This document shows positions 1-9,693 of a stretch of 64,000 nucleotides of DNA, piece after piece. This stretch comes from Pseudoxanthomonas suwonensis. Its GTDB lineage: Bacteria; Pseudomonadota; Gammaproteobacteria; Xanthomonadales; Xanthomonadaceae. The translations under genes and the position numbers were made by a program. The notes beneath the pieces are model-generated. The model was not told where the DNA came from. It did not search any database and saw nothing but the letters and a program-made list of their open reading frames with translations. The stretch is taken from the NCBI RefSeq assembly GCF_000972865.1, contig NZ_CP011144.1, positions 310,001 through 374,000 of the forward strand, read 5' to 3'. How positions within the stretch are numbered: position 1 is the first letter of the stretch; each line of letters starts with the position of its first letter.

Positions 1-357
1 CGCCTTGAACGAGCCGGTCGGGACGATGCCCTCGTCCTTCATCCACAGCCCGCCGATGCCCAGTTCGCGACCCAGACGCGGCAATGGCAGCAACGGCGTG
101 AAGCCTTCGCCGAGGCTGACCACGTGCGCCGGATCGCGCACCGGCAGCAGTTCGCGGTAGCGCCAGAGCGTGGGTTCGCGCCCGGCCAGGTCCGCCGGTC
201 GCCACGACCGCGCCAGCGACGCCAGGTCGTAGGCCGCCAGCAGCGGCGCGCCGATCCGGCTCAGCTGCTGGATCCGGTCGGCGTCGTAGCGCTCGCCGCT
301 CTTCGGGCAATACAGGTGCGAGAGATGGCTGCCGGTGCCGGAGGGCTGCGCTTGCAT
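1..357 (-). CDS. Threonine synthase-like PLP enzyme, N-terminal part (cut by window edge)
   Basis: The 119 residues present are the N-terminus of a fold-type II PLP enzyme. A short Cys-containing leader (HLYCPKSGERYDADRI, about residues 14-29) resembles the zinc-ribbon-like start of the archaeal/plant type of threonine synthase. It is followed by LGEGFTPLLPLPRLG (about residues 82-96) and ends in GSFKA, where the lysine is expected to hold PLP as a Schiff base. Threonine synthase converts O-phosphohomoserine to threonine. The ATG at 357 precedes the leader directly. Related families (cysteate synthase, threonine dehydratase-like) share these motifs, so the exact substrate is inferred. Same strand as folE2, 119 bp downstream of it. 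Confidence 0.8.
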   Translation of the reverse strand, partial: MQAQPSGTGSHLSHLYCPKSGERYDADRIQQLSRIGAPLLAAYDLASLARSWRPADLAGREPTLWRYRELLPVRDPAHVVSLGEGFTPLLPLPRLGRELGIGGLWMKDEGIVPTGSFKA

Positions 358-476
358 GGCGTGCGCCGCGGAGGGCGCCGCAGGATAGCACCGCCGGCGA
401 CGGCCGCCGGATCGTGCGACGACCCGGCGCGCATGGGCGTGACGTCGACTTCGCGCCGGCGGCTGCCGGCGGCGGA

Positions 477-1418
477 TCAGCGTGCCGGATTGGTCCCGCT
501 GACGCTGGCCACCGCGTCGTGCGGGTGCAGGCTCTCGAAGTGGGAGACGGTGGCCTCGTAGCGCTCGATGCGCGGGTCGGCCGACAGCACCGAGGCCACC
601 CGGCGGGCGGCGTCCTCGCAGAACATCAGGTTCTCGGCGTTGAGCATGGCGAAGGCCTGCTCGTCCTCGCGCTTGACCGCGGTCTGCACCGGCGTGCCCA
701 GCGCCGCCTCCAGCGCGTCGACCAGCGCCACCAGCGGCAGTTCGTCGAACTGCGGGCGCAGTTCGACCTTGACCCTGGCCTCGCTGCGCTGCGCGTGCGG
801 GGTGGCGGCCATGCCGCGCTCGGAGGCGAGCCAGTCGCGGACCACGCCGGTGGAGATCGGCCGTGCGTCGGCGAAATCCTCGGCGAAGCGTTCGGCGTTG
901 GCCTGCCGCGACAGCGCGGCCGAGCACGGGCAGGTGCTGGAGTATTCGACGCCGAAGCCGAGCACCAGCTTCAGGTGGCCGTGCTCGAGCACCGCCTCGA
1001 TCTCGACCGGGTAGCGCTTCCAGCCGGCGTTGTCGCTGCGCAGCGCGCGGCGCAGCAGCAGCGCCTCGTAGCGCAGGCGCAGGCGCGCACGGCTGGACAG
1101 GCCGGCCTGCGAATCGACGCTGCCCTGCAGGACGTGGCGCAGCCCGGCCGGGGTGACCTCGTTGCGGGCCAGTTCCTCCTGCAGCCGCAGGTACAGCCGC
1201 GACATGTGGATGCCGCGCTCGCCGGCCTGCTTCAGGTCGACCGACAGGTCCACCCGGGCGGCGACCTGGACGTGCCCGCCGGCGCCGTCGGACACGCGCA
1301 CCGGGAGGGCGATGCCTTCCATGCCGACCCAGTCCAGCGGGCGCGCCAGGGTGGCGGGCTGGTGGGCGACGTCGGGCAGCGAGGCGACGTGGGGGGCTGC
1401 GGGGGCGGGAACGGACAT
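477..1418 (-). CDS. folE2: GTP cyclohydrolase FolE2 (type IB)
   Basis: Converts GTP to 7,8-dihydroneopterin triphosphate, the first step of folate (and queuosine precursor) synthesis. It belongs to the FolE2 family, which can work with metals other than zinc. The 313-residue length is normal. Diagnostic stretches are GIHMSRLY (about 69-76), QGSVDSQAGLSS (about 98-109) and the Cys motif CPCSAALSR (163-171), whose first Cys is the expected metal ligand. The reading frame is open far upstream, but the family start and an ATG at 1418 agree; upstream residues are Arg/Pro-rich shadow sequence. A 248-bp leader precedes it and carries a perfect 8-2-8 palindrome. No second GTP cyclohydrolase (FolE) is seen in this window. 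Confidence 0.95.
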   Translation of the reverse strand: MSVPAPAAPHVASLPDVAHQPATLARPLDWVGMEGIALPVRVSDGAGGHVQVAARVDLSVDLKQAGERGIHMSRLYLRLQEELARNEVTPAGLRHVLQGSVDSQAGLSSRARLRLRYEALLLRRALRSDNAGWKRYPVEIEAVLEHGHLKLVLGFGVEYSSTCPCSAALSRQANAERFAEDFADARPISTGVVRDWLASERGMAATPHAQRSEARVKVELRPQFDELPLVALVDALEAALGTPVQTAVKREDEQAFAMLNAENLMFCEDAARRVASVLSADPRIERYEATVSHFESLHPHDAVASVSGTNPAR

Positions 1419-1482
1419 GGGGTCGACTGGAAACGGCGGGGAAGGCGGATCGGCTCGAGGGCCTGGCGATCCGGGAAATGAT

Positions 1483-1500
1483 CGAATCGGGACCGATTCG
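1483..1500. promoter_or_regulatory. Perfect 8-2-8 palindrome upstream of folE2
   Basis: CGAATCGG-GA-CCGATTCG lies 65 bp before the folE2 start, in the gap between folE2 and the upstream squalene/phytoene-synthase-like gene. The size and symmetry suit a dimeric repressor site. It does not match the Zur box known to control folE2 in some bacteria, so the regulator is unknown. The rest of this gap shows no gene. Confidence 0.35.
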
Positions 1501-1666
1501 GGTCGGATTGTAGCCGCTGCCGGCCGCACAGCTGCCGAACGGCGTGCAACGGACTGTCGCGCGGGGGGATGACGGCCATACGACGGGTGGGGGCGTGGGG
1601 ATGGGCGACGGCGCCGTGGCGCATCCGGGACGGCCGACGAAGATGGGCGCCGGCCCGGGACTCTCC

Positions 1667-2392
1667 CTACGCCCGCGCCGCGCGCCAGGCCTGCCAGAGC
1701 GTGCGCAGCGGGCGCCGGCCCGGCTGCGGCAGGTGGCCATCGGCGAACAGGCCCAGGCGATGGCGGGCGAAGGCCGACCACATCCGCCGCGCGGGTGCCC
1801 CGCCCGGCCGCGAGGGCCAGGCGTCGAGCAGTTCGCCGGCCCAGTCGCGCTGGGCGCGCTCGCGCGCGGCGGCGCCACCGGCCTCGTCCACTGGCCGGGC
1901 CAGCGGTACCGCCTCCAGCCCGGCTTCGGCCAGCCGCGTCGCCAGCACCTGCGCGGCCAGCGCCTGTGGCCAGGCCCGCGGCCCGCCCAGCACCGCCGCC
2001 TCGGCGTCGGCCACGGCATCGGCATAGGCCGCCAGCGACGCCAGCGCGGCGGCGCCGTCGACCGGCCGCCCGCGGGCGGGCACCAGGTCGGGCAGCGCAT
2101 CGGCCAGCCGCGCCCATGGCGCCTGGACCGGTTCGAGCAGGCGCCCGAGCGGATGCCGGGAACGATGCCCGGACCAGTCGCGCAGCTCGGTCGCCCACCA
2201 GCCGAGCTTGGCGTCGGCCGGCAGCGGGTCGCCAGCGACGTTGAGGATGTCGTCGAACTCCTGCAGCAGGGCGAACCAGGCCAGGGTCCGCGCACGCTGC
2301 CCTTCGGGAGCGAACACCTCGGCCACGGCCCATTCCGGCCAGCGGGCGCGCCATTTGTCGAGGAAGCTGTCGAGGGCGGTGGGGGTGGTCAT
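1667..2392 (-). CDS. Squalene/phytoene synthase family protein
   Basis: A 241-residue all-helical protein resembling the head-to-head prenyl synthase (SQS_PSY) family. The region LLQEFDDILNVAGD (about 42-55) resembles the first Asp-rich motif, and LGWWATELRDW with a following HPLGRLL (about 63-87) matches the conserved helix of phytoene synthases. A clear second Asp motif was not found and the protein is shorter than bona fide phytoene synthases (about 280-300 residues), so catalytic activity is uncertain. Short divergent homologues of this kind are common single-copy genes in Xanthomonads. It lies between folE2 and gph on the same strand, separated from gph by an intergenic palindrome. Confidence 0.7.
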   Translation of the reverse strand: MTTPTALDSFLDKWRARWPEWAVAEVFAPEGQRARTLAWFALLQEFDDILNVAGDPLPADAKLGWWATELRDWSGHRSRHPLGRLLEPVQAPWARLADALPDLVPARGRPVDGAAALASLAAYADAVADAEAAVLGGPRAWPQALAAQVLATRLAEAGLEAVPLARPVDEAGGAAARERAQRDWAGELLDAWPSRPGGAPARRMWSAFARHRLGLFADGHLPQPGRRPLRTLWQAWRAARA

Positions 2393-2420
2393 CGAAGGTC
2401 GTTGCGTCGCACTTGGCTGT

Positions 2421-2517
2421 TGTAGGAGCCGGGTTCAGCCGGCGACATGCCACGCCGGCACAGGCGACTCCTTCATGGTTCCGACACCCGTGTCGCCGGC
2501 TGAACCCGGCTCCTACA
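2421..2517. repeat. TGTAGGAGC palindromic element (REP-like)
   Basis: An inverted repeat with both ends of the GCCGG-GTTCAG-CCGGC hairpin type, bounded by TGTAGGAGC and its complement. It fills the gap between gph and the synthase gene. Its right end overlaps gph, and the complement of its TGTAG end is the gph TAG stop codon. Confidence 0.9.
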
Positions 2518-3196
2518 GGCGGCGGGGCCAGAGGGCGGGTTGCAGCAGTTCCGGCGGCCGGTGGGCGATGGCGTCGGCCTGCCAGGTCTCAGGGTCCTCC
2601 CCGTCGAGCCGGTAGCCCCACAGCACCGCGATCGAAGGCATGCCCGCGGCGCGCGCGGCGGCCACGTCGCGCTCGTCGTCGCCGACGTACACGCACGCGC
2701 CCGGGTCCGTGCCCAGTCGCGCCGCCGCCTCGGTCAGCGGCAGCGGGTGCGGCTTCTTCTCGGCCAGGGTGTCGCCGCCGATCAGCACCGCGCAGCGCGA
2801 TTGCCAGCCCAGCCCGGCGACCACGTCGCGGGCCAGGTATTCGGGCTTGTTGGTGACGATGCCCCAGCGCGCACCGTCGTCCTCAAGCGCCTGCAACATG
2901 TCCGCCACGCCGTCGAACAGCACGCTGTGCCGGCCCAGTTCCTCGCGGTAGATGGCCAGGAACTCGGGCACCAGCGCCTCGCGCCCCCCGGCATCCAGCT
3001 CAGGGAAGCTGGCCGCGATCATCGCCCGCGCACCCTTGGATACGTGCTGGCGCAGCATCGCCAGCGTGGTCGGCGCGCGGTCGCGGGTGGCGAGCATGCG
3101 GTTGGCGGTGGCCAGCATGTCCGGCGCGCTGTCCAGCAGGGTGCCGTCCAGGTCGAACAGAGCCACGCGCGGGAAGCGCGATACCGCGACGCCCAT
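2513..3196 (-). CDS. gph: Phosphoglycolate phosphatase, HAD family
   Basis: Hydrolyses 2-phosphoglycolate, a product of DNA 3'-phosphoglycolate repair, to glycolate. The 227-residue HAD enzyme shows motif I FDLDGT with nucleophile Asp15 and Asp17, motif II in IVTNKPEY (about 121-128), and motif IV VGDDERDVAAARAAGM (about 171-186). It starts 2 bp after the ubiG stop, the classical ubiG-gph pairing of gammaproteobacteria, so it is probably co-transcribed with ubiG. The HAD family is broad and some members near ubiG act as general sugar-phosphate phosphatases. The TAG stop lies inside the adjacent palindromic repeat, so the last residues are set by where the repeat joins. Confidence 0.9.
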   Translation of the reverse strand: MGVAVSRFPRVALFDLDGTLLDSAPDMLATANRMLATRDRAPTTLAMLRQHVSKGARAMIAASFPELDAGGREALVPEFLAIYREELGRHSVLFDGVADMLQALEDDGARWGIVTNKPEYLARDVVAGLGWQSRCAVLIGGDTLAEKKPHPLPLTEAAARLGTDPGACVYVGDDERDVAAARAAGMPSIAVLWGYRLDGEDPETWQADAIAHRPPELLQPALWPRRL

Positions 3197-3198
3197 GC

Positions 3199-3918
3199 TC
3201 AGGCCTCCGCCTTGACCGCGCAGGCCAGGTAGTTGACCTCGGTGCGCCTGGACAGGCTCGCGCGTTGGCGCAGCGGGTCGTAGAACAGGCCGCTGACGTC
3301 CTCGATCTGCAGGTCCGCCTCACGCAGCCAGGCCGCCAGTTCGGAGGGACGGATGAAGTCGGCGTAGCGGTGCGTGCCCCGGGGCAGCAGTCGCGCCACG
3401 TACTCGGCGCCGACGATCGCCAGCGCGAACGCGGCCGGCGTGCGGTTGAGCGTGGACAGGAACAGGCGCCCGCCCGGACGCAGCAGCGTGGCGCAGGCGG
3501 CGACGATCGCGCCCGGGTCCGGCACGTGCTCCAGCATCTCCATGCAGGTGATCGCGCCGAAGCTGCCGGGCCGCTCGGCGGCCAGCGCCTCCACCGCCTT
3601 GACCTGGTAGTCGACCTGCACGCCCGATTCGAGCGTGTGCAGGCGCGCGACCTTGACCAGTTCCGGGGCCAGGTCGATCGCGGTGACCTGGGCGCCGGCC
3701 CTGGCCAGCGCCTCGCTGAGCAGGCCGCCGCCGCAGCCCACGTCCAACACCGGCAGGCCGGGCAGCGCCACGCGCCGCCTCACGTAGTCCAGGCGCACGG
3801 GGTTGAGCACGTGCAGCGCGCGCTGCGGGCCGTCCGGGTCCCACCAGCGGTTGGCCAAGGCGGCGAACTTGTCCAGTTCGGCCTGGTGGTAGTTGTGGGT
3901 CGTTTCGGCGTGGGTCAT
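3199..3918 (-). CDS. ubiG: Ubiquinone biosynthesis O-methyltransferase UbiG
   Basis: Performs both O-methylations of ubiquinone synthesis using S-adenosylmethionine, probably peripherally on the inner membrane. The 239-residue sequence begins with the UbiG-type lead [18 protein letters not shown] (about 14-31), then SAM motif [17 protein letters not shown] (about 58-73) and [13 protein letters not shown] (about 121-133). Upstream on the same strand is mtaD, which deaminates S-adenosylhomocysteine, the by-product of this enzyme, so the neighbourhood makes metabolic sense. A repeat-rich gap of 144 bp separates them. Downstream gph starts 2 bp later. Confidence 0.95.
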   Translation of the reverse strand: MTHAETTHNYHQAELDKFAALANRWWDPDGPQRALHVLNPVRLDYVRRRVALPGLPVLDVGCGGGLLSEALARAGAQVTAIDLAPELVKVARLHTLESGVQVDYQVKAVEALAAERPGSFGAITCMEMLEHVPDPGAIVAACATLLRPGGRLFLSTLNRTPAAFALAIVGAEYVARLLPRGTHRYADFIRPSELAAWLREADLQIEDVSGLFYDPLRQRASLSRRTEVNYLACAVKAEA

Positions 3919-3936
3919 GGCTGCATTCTCGCTATG

Positions 3937-4061
3937 CCGTCGTTCCCGCGAAGCGCTTCAACACAGCCGAATGGCTGGTCTCGCGGGAACCCAGCGACTT
4001 TCATCCAGATCGCGGTTGCGTCACGGAAGACACTGGGTTCCCGCCTGCGCGGGAACGACGG
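3937..4061. repeat. Inverted repeat with CGTTCCCGCG ends
   Basis: Perfect 14-bp arms CCGTCGTTCCCGCG at 3937-3950 and its complement at 4048-4061 enclose smaller CGGGAACCCAG repeats. The element fills the mtaD-ubiG gap, ending 1 bp before the mtaD stop codon. Related GTCGTTCCCGCG/GGGAACCCAGTGACTT fragments recur near 11880, 14811 and 56426. Confidence 0.75.
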
Positions 4062-4062
4062 A

Positions 4063-5406
4063 CTACTGGATGCGGATCGTAGCAATCCGCGTGCGCCACT
4101 GGCGTGCATTGGCGATCAACGCCGCGGTGTCGATGTCCACCAGTTCACGCTGGTCCAGCTTGCGGCGGCCGGCAATCCACACGTCGGTCACCTGCTGGCG
4201 CCCGCTGGCGTAGACCAGCTGCGACAGCACGTGGTGCAGCGGCTGGGTCTCCAGCACCGACAGGTCGACGCAGGCCAGGTCGGCCTCCTTGCCCGGCTCG
4301 ATCGAGCCGATCCGCTCGCCGAAACCCAACGCGCGCGCGCCGCCCAGGGTCGCCGCGCGCAGCGCGCTGGCCGCGTCCAGCGCGGTAGCGTCGTTGGCCA
4401 CGGCCTTGGCCAGCAGCGCGGCGGTGCGCAGCTCGCCGAACATGTCCAGGTCGTTGTTGCTGGCGCAGCCGTCGGTGCCGATGGCCAGGTTCACCCCTGC
4501 CCGCTGCAGCGCGCAGGCCGGGCAGAAGCCGGAGGCCAGCTTGAGGTTGGACTCGGCGCAGTGCGCCACATGCACGCCGCGCTCGGCGCACAGGTGGATC
4601 TCGGCCTCGGTCAGCTGGGTCATGTGCACCGCGATCAGGCGCTCGCTGACCAGGCCCAGCCGGTCCAGCCGCGCCAGCGGGCGCTGGCCGTGTTCCTTCA
4701 GCGAGTCGGCGATTTCCTGCGCGGTCTCGTGGGTGTGCAGGTGGACCTGCATGTCGAGCTGATCGGCCAGCATCCGCACCCGCTCGAAGTTGGCGTCGCT
4801 GACAGTGTACGGCGCGTGCGGTGCGAAGGCGGTGGCGATCAGCGGGTCGGCGCGCCAGGCGTCGTGCACCTCGCCGGCCTTGTCGAAGTATTCGTCGTCG
4901 CCGGCGGCCCAGGCGGTGGGGAAGTTGATCACCGGCAGGCCGACCAGGGCGCGGAAGCCGTGCCGCTTGTACACGGCGGCCTGCACGTCGGGAAAGAAGT
5001 AGTTCTCGTTGGCGCAGGTGGTGCCGCCGCGCAGCATCTCGGCGATGGCCAGGGCCACGCCGTCGGCGACGAACTCCGGCCCGATCACCGCCGCCTCGAC
5101 CGGCCAGATGTGCTGCTGCAGCCAGGTCATCAGCGGCAGATCGTCGGCCACCCCGCGCAGCAGGGTCATCGGGTTGTGGGTGTGGGCGTTGACCAGGCCG
5201 GGGATCAGCGCCGCATCCGGCCGCTGCACCACCTCGGCCGCAGCGAAACGCGCCCGCGCCTCGGCCACCGGCAGCACGGCGACGATCACGCCTCCGGAAA
5301 CGGCGACGGCGTGGTCCTCCAGGACCACGCCGTGCGGTTCGACCGGGATGACCCAGCCGGCTTCGATCAGGAGGTCGCAGGCTTCACGCAGGCCGGCTTC
5401 GCCCAT
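4063..5406 (-). CDS. mtaD: 5-methylthioadenosine/S-adenosylhomocysteine deaminase (TRZ/ATZ amidohydrolase)
   Basis: An amidohydrolase-superfamily deaminase of 447 residues. The metal site is visible as NAHTHN (about 72-77), HLHTHE (about 221-226), AHCAESN and the late IGTDGCASNNDLDMF, in the order expected for MtaD/SAH deaminases. The reaction converts methylthioadenosine and S-adenosylhomocysteine to their inosine forms, salvaging products of methyltransferases and polyamine synthesis. It starts 3 bp after the efp stop and precedes ubiG and gph, suggesting an efp-mtaD-ubiG-gph transcript. Other TRZ/ATZ enzymes (guanine, cytosine or chlorohydrolases) share the fold. The start ATG at 5406 fits the usual N-terminal beta-sandwich. 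Confidence 0.88.
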   Translation of the reverse strand: MGEAGLREACDLLIEAGWVIPVEPHGVVLEDHAVAVSGGVIVAVLPVAEARARFAAAEVVQRPDAALIPGLVNAHTHNPMTLLRGVADDLPLMTWLQQHIWPVEAAVIGPEFVADGVALAIAEMLRGGTTCANENYFFPDVQAAVYKRHGFRALVGLPVINFPTAWAAGDDEYFDKAGEVHDAWRADPLIATAFAPHAPYTVSDANFERVRMLADQLDMQVHLHTHETAQEIADSLKEHGQRPLARLDRLGLVSERLIAVHMTQLTEAEIHLCAERGVHVAHCAESNLKLASGFCPACALQRAGVNLAIGTDGCASNNDLDMFGELRTAALLAKAVANDATALDAASALRAATLGGARALGFGERIGSIEPGKEADLACVDLSVLETQPLHHVLSQLVYASGRQQVTDVWIAGRRKLDQRELVDIDTAALIANARQWRTRIATIRIQ

Positions 5407-5409
5407 GGC

Positions 5410-5976
5410 TCACTTGACCCGCGAGACGTATTCGCCGGAGCGGGTGTCGACCTTGATCACCTCGTCCTGGCCGACGAACAGCGGCACGCGGACCACCGCG
5501 CCGGTCTCCAGGGTGGCCGGCTTGCCGCCGCCGCCGGAGGTGTCGCCGCGCACGCCCGGGTCGGTCTCGGTGATCTTCAGCTCGACGAAGTTCGGCGGGG
5601 TGACCTGGATCGGGGTGCCGTTCCACAGCGTGACCACGCAGGGCTCCTCGCCCTTCAGCCACTTCTCGGCGCCGCCCATGCCGGCCTTGTCGGCCTGGAC
5701 CTGCTCGAAGGTCTCCTGCTGCATGAAGTGCCAGTACTCGCCGTCGGAGTACAGGTACTGCATGTCGGTGTCGACCACGTCGGCGGCCTCGACCGAGTCG
5801 GTCGACTTCATGGTGATTTCCTGCACGCGGCCGCTCTTGATCAGGCGGTACTTCACCCGGGTGAAGGCCTGGCCCTTGCCCGGCTTGACGTATTCGGTGT
5901 CGCTGATGATCGCCGGCTCGTTGTTGATCAGGATCTTCATCCCGTTCTTGACGTCGTTCATGCCGTAAGAGGCCAT
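5410..5976 (-). CDS. efp: Translation elongation factor P
   Basis: Rescues ribosomes stalled at polyproline stretches by binding between the P and E sites. The 188-residue length and three beta-barrel layout are typical. The modification loop reads KPGKGQA with Lys34 in the position that is beta-lysylated in gammaproteobacteria. The divergent neighbour epmB encodes the lysine 2,3-aminomutase that makes the (R)-beta-lysine donor, so Lys34 lysylation is strongly implied; the ligase gene epmA is not in this window. The intergenic region shared with epmB (about 100 bp) should hold both promoters. Confidence 0.98.
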   Translation of the reverse strand: MASYGMNDVKNGMKILINNEPAIISDTEYVKPGKGQAFTRVKYRLIKSGRVQEITMKSTDSVEAADVVDTDMQYLYSDGEYWHFMQQETFEQVQADKAGMGGAEKWLKGEEPCVVTLWNGTPIQVTPPNFVELKITETDPGVRGDTSGGGGKPATLETGAVVRVPLFVGQDEVIKVDTRSGEYVSRVK

Positions 5977-6079
5977 GGGAACTCCTTGGGTATGGCAGGG
6001 CCGCCGCGGAAGACGGCGGCCGGGCAGTTAGAATGTGGGGAGCCGCCGGAGCCCGGCAGGCGTGTCTTCCAGGCCCCAC

Positions 6080-7126
<1,047 letters not shown>

Positions 7127-7195
7127 GCCGCCGTTGCCTTTGCGGCGACGGCTGTGCGGGAACGGGAGCAAGAGCAGAGGCGGGTGCTTCGGCTT

Positions 7196-7326
7196 CGGAG
7201 GGGGCCGCCGTGCCCAGGGGGTCTGGCGCATCGCTCCGCTGCGGCGTCCTGCCTCCGAGTCGCGACCGCAGCACATCCCTGTGCTGCTTGCGCCAGACCC
7301 CCTGGGCACGACGGCCTCGGGAGCTA
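7196..7326. repeat. Long palindrome, copy 1 of 2
   Basis: Arms of 28 bp at 7203-7230 and 7289-7316 are complementary with one mismatch and enclose an inner hairpin (7268-7287, 8-bp stem, TCCC loop). A near-identical copy lies at 12059-12189. No gene is supported here; the small reading frames through it are the same in both copies only because the DNA is. It opens the 819-bp gene-free stretch between epmB and the PstS-like gene, which contains only repeats and a terminator hairpin. Confidence 0.85.
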
Positions 7327-7440
7327 TTGGGGGGCGTGGCTTCGATCAGGAAGCAACAGCAACGGCTAAGGCCCTCTCCCCGTCCCTCCCCTTCGCCTGC
7401 GGCGAAAGGGAGGGACCAAGCCCTCGACGGCGCTGCTTTC

Positions 7441-7534
7441 TGTAGGAGCGGGCATGACCGCGACACGGGCGTCGGAATCACGGGGGCGTCGCCTGGGCCA
7501 ACGGCGTCGGGTCGCGGTCATGCCCGCTCCTACA
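7441..7534. repeat. TGTAGGAGC palindromic element
   Basis: Both ends are of the GCGG-GCATGA-CCGC type. It is preceded at 7391-7413 by a CCCTCCCC...GGGAGGG hairpin. The same succession (long palindrome, CCCTCC hairpin, TGTAGGAGC element) is seen again at 12059-12393. Confidence 0.85.
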
Positions 7535-7599
7535 AAAGCCGTGCGCTGCTCAACGCCTGAACGAAGCCGCGACGCCAAAGCTCCCGGAGACGTGGCGGG

Positions 7600-7686
7600 C
7601 CGGGAGTATTGCGGCAGCGGCCATGGATGGCCGCGTCGGCGAGTCGGCACATGGATGTGCCGCCGAGACGACCGCAATACTCCCGG
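7600..7686. repeat. Nested palindrome cluster with 15-bp perfect arms
   Basis: CCGGGAGTATTGCGG (7600-7614) pairs with CCGCAATACTCCCGG (7672-7686). Between the arms are two more hairpins, both with an ATGGAT loop (GGCC-ATGGAT-GGCC and GGCAC-ATGGAT-GTGCC). The second repeat block at 12.5 kb lacks this cluster. Confidence 0.8.
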
Positions 7687-7728
7687 CTCGCCGCGGCTCA
7701 GACCGAAGCCCACCACGCCCGGCGCTTT

Positions 7729-7830
<102 letters not shown>

Positions 7831-7874
7831 CATGCCGCCTCCAGCAGAGACAGCGGATCGGCCAAAGCCCGGAA

Positions 7875-7910
7875 AGCAGAACGCCACGGCCGGAGCCGTG
7901 GCGTTCTGCT
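7875..7910 (-). terminator. Strong hairpin after the PstS-like gene
   Basis: A perfect 16-bp stem (7875-7890 with 7895-7910) and a CGGA loop, 35 bp past the stop of the PstS-like gene. There is no long U-tract on the minus-strand side, so termination efficiency is inferred from stem strength alone. Confidence 0.6.
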
Positions 7911-7945
7911 GCGACTACCGGAGCGGGCGTACGGCCCGCACCGGC

Positions 7946-8353
7946 TCAGAACTTGAACAGCACCTTGACCGTGCCGTCCACCGCCGCGTCGTCGATATAG
8001 CCGACCGCGCCCGGGGTCGAGGCGACCTTGGCCTTGACCGCCGCGTCGCTGGACAACTCCTCCGGCGCCTTGGCCTTGCCGGTGAAGATCAGCTTGGACC
8101 AGTAGCCGGCCAGGTCGGCGCCGGAACGGCCTAGGACCTTGTCCTCGAACGCCTGCTTGGTCGCGCCGGCCTTCTGGTACACCACCACCGCCGGCTTGCC
8201 GCCGACCGTGGCCTCGCGGCCCAGGAACACGCGCTTGACCGCCTCGGCGTCCATCGCGCCGGCCGACGAATCGGCCCCCACCACCACCGAACCTGCCAGG
8301 CACGGGAAGCTCAGCGCGCACAGCGCCAGGCCCATGAAGAACTTGCGATTCAT
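7946..8353 (-). CDS. Small PstS-like phosphate ABC transporter substrate-binding protein
   Basis: A 135-residue secreted protein with a signal peptide (Lys/Arg start, hydrophobic LALCALSFPC, cleavage near residue 20). It then has SVVVGADSSAGAMDAEAVKRVFLG, the start of a PBP-like fold, and ends with GAVGYIDD, a phrase typical of PstS-like phosphate binders. It is far shorter than full PstS (about 330 residues), so it may not be a transporter component by itself. It follows a porin gene by 14 bp and is surely co-transcribed, suggesting a joint role in periplasmic anion or phosphate handling. No permease or ATPase genes are adjacent. Confidence 0.75.
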   Translation of the reverse strand: MNRKFFMGLALCALSFPCLAGSVVVGADSSAGAMDAEAVKRVFLGREATVGGKPAVVVYQKAGATKQAFEDKVLGRSGADLAGYWSKLIFTGKAKAPEELSSDAAVKAKVASTPGAVGYIDDAAVDGTVKVLFKF

Positions 8354-8367
8354 GATGTGCTCCCGGC

Positions 8368-9498
8368 TCAGAAGGTGAAGACGACGCCGGCCGCGACCAG
8401 GTCCGCATCGGAACCGGCAGCGACGGTGCTCTTGAAGCGGGTGTAGTCCGCCTTCACCGCGACGTTGGCGTTGACGTCGTAGCGCACGCCCACGCTGGTG
8501 TACTTCTTGTCGCCGCCCTGGCTGGCCAGCAGGCCGGCCACCATCTGGTACAGCGGGTGCGCCGGCGGCACCGGCAGCAGGCCCAGCACGGTCGCGTCCG
8601 GCTCGGTGCGGCTGCGCGACCAGCTGGCGTACGGAGTCCAGTCGCCAGCGCGGTAGGCGGCGTTGACCGCCACGGCCTTCTGCCCGCCGATGTAGTTGTC
8701 GCCGTAGTCGATGTCGGTGTACTCCACGCCGACCGTGGCGCCGCCGCGGTTGATCTCGGCGCTCAGGCCGAGGAAGGAGGCGTCATCGCGGTCGAAAGCC
8801 AGCGCCGCGCCGGCCCGCGGGCTGACCGCCATCACCGCCGCGATCAGCGGCTCGGCCGCGTCGACCTGCACCGAGGCTTCGCCGACCACGTAGCTGGCGC
8901 GCAGCGACAGCCATTCGTCGTACTGCGCCTCGAAGGTGGCGCCAGCCTGGTCGCGGACTTCCACGTGCAGGCCGTCCTGTTCCTCGTCGACGGTGCCATA
9001 GATCAGCTGGGTGCGCAGGCTCCACTTGTCGAAGTGGCGGCTGCCGATCAGGTTGACGCCGTTGTAGTTGCTGTACGGGAGGTTGTACACGCCCAGCGGC
9101 ACGCGCATGAACGGATAGGCGGCGCCCACTTCCAGATAGTCCGAATAGTGGAAGTACGGGGTGCGCTGGCGGCCGGCCTGCACCGACCACGAGGAGCTGA
9201 ACCGGTAGCGCAGGTAGGCCCAGGCGAACTCGGGCTCGTAGCCTTCGTCGCCGCGGGCGACCACCTGGGCGATCGCGTCGGCGCGGTCGCCGAGGGTGGC
9301 GGTGGCCTGCAGGGCGAACAGGGATTCGGGGTCGAAGCTGATGCGGTCGTCGTAGGACAGGCCGGACACGCGGCTGCCGTCGTCGAGCGTCGCGCCGGCG
9401 ACCACCTGGCCGAAGCCGTTGAAGGTCACCTCGGCCTGCGCGACCGGTGCCACGGCCAGCGCGAGCAGCGCGACCGCGGGGAAATGCTTGGTATTCAC
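8368..9498 (-). CDS. Outer-membrane porin
   Basis: 376 residues with a signal peptide ending ...VAQAEVTF, alternating hydrophobic/polar strands rich in Tyr and Trp, and a C-terminal Phe (VFTF), as needed for Bam recognition. GRQRTPYFHYSDYLEVGAAY (about 107-126) resembles the loop region of Gram-negative general or phosphate-type porins. It is a trimeric-porin-like beta-barrel by composition. The downstream PstS-like gene hints at phosphate or another anion as substrate, but nothing in the sequence fixes selectivity. A 195-bp leader separates it from the divergent chemoreceptor gene. Confidence 0.8.
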   Translation of the reverse strand: MNTKHFPAVALLALAVAPVAQAEVTFNGFGQVVAGATLDDGSRVSGLSYDDRISFDPESLFALQATATLGDRADAIAQVVARGDEGYEPEFAWAYLRYRFSSSWSVQAGRQRTPYFHYSDYLEVGAAYPFMRVPLGVYNLPYSNYNGVNLIGSRHFDKWSLRTQLIYGTVDEEQDGLHVEVRDQAGATFEAQYDEWLSLRASYVVGEASVQVDAAEPLIAAVMAVSPRAGAALAFDRDDASFLGLSAEINRGGATVGVEYTDIDYGDNYIGGQKAVAVNAAYRAGDWTPYASWSRSRTEPDATVLGLLPVPPAHPLYQMVAGLLASQGGDKKYTSVGVRYDVNANVAVKADYTRFKSTVAAGSDADLVAAGVVFTF

Positions 9499-9693
9499 TT
9501 CTGGGTTCCTGGGCTGGAGAGAGAGGGCCCCGGCGGGGCGTAACCCGGTATCGGCCCCCGCGCAGCCGCCTTTAACCTTTCGCTAACGGATTCCTGAACC
9601 CCTGGATTCAAGCCGGCGCCACCGCGGGCCGATAGCAACCGTGCCGGAGGTCGCACATTCCGCCCCGGCATCCCGCATGTCCGGAGTCGTCCC

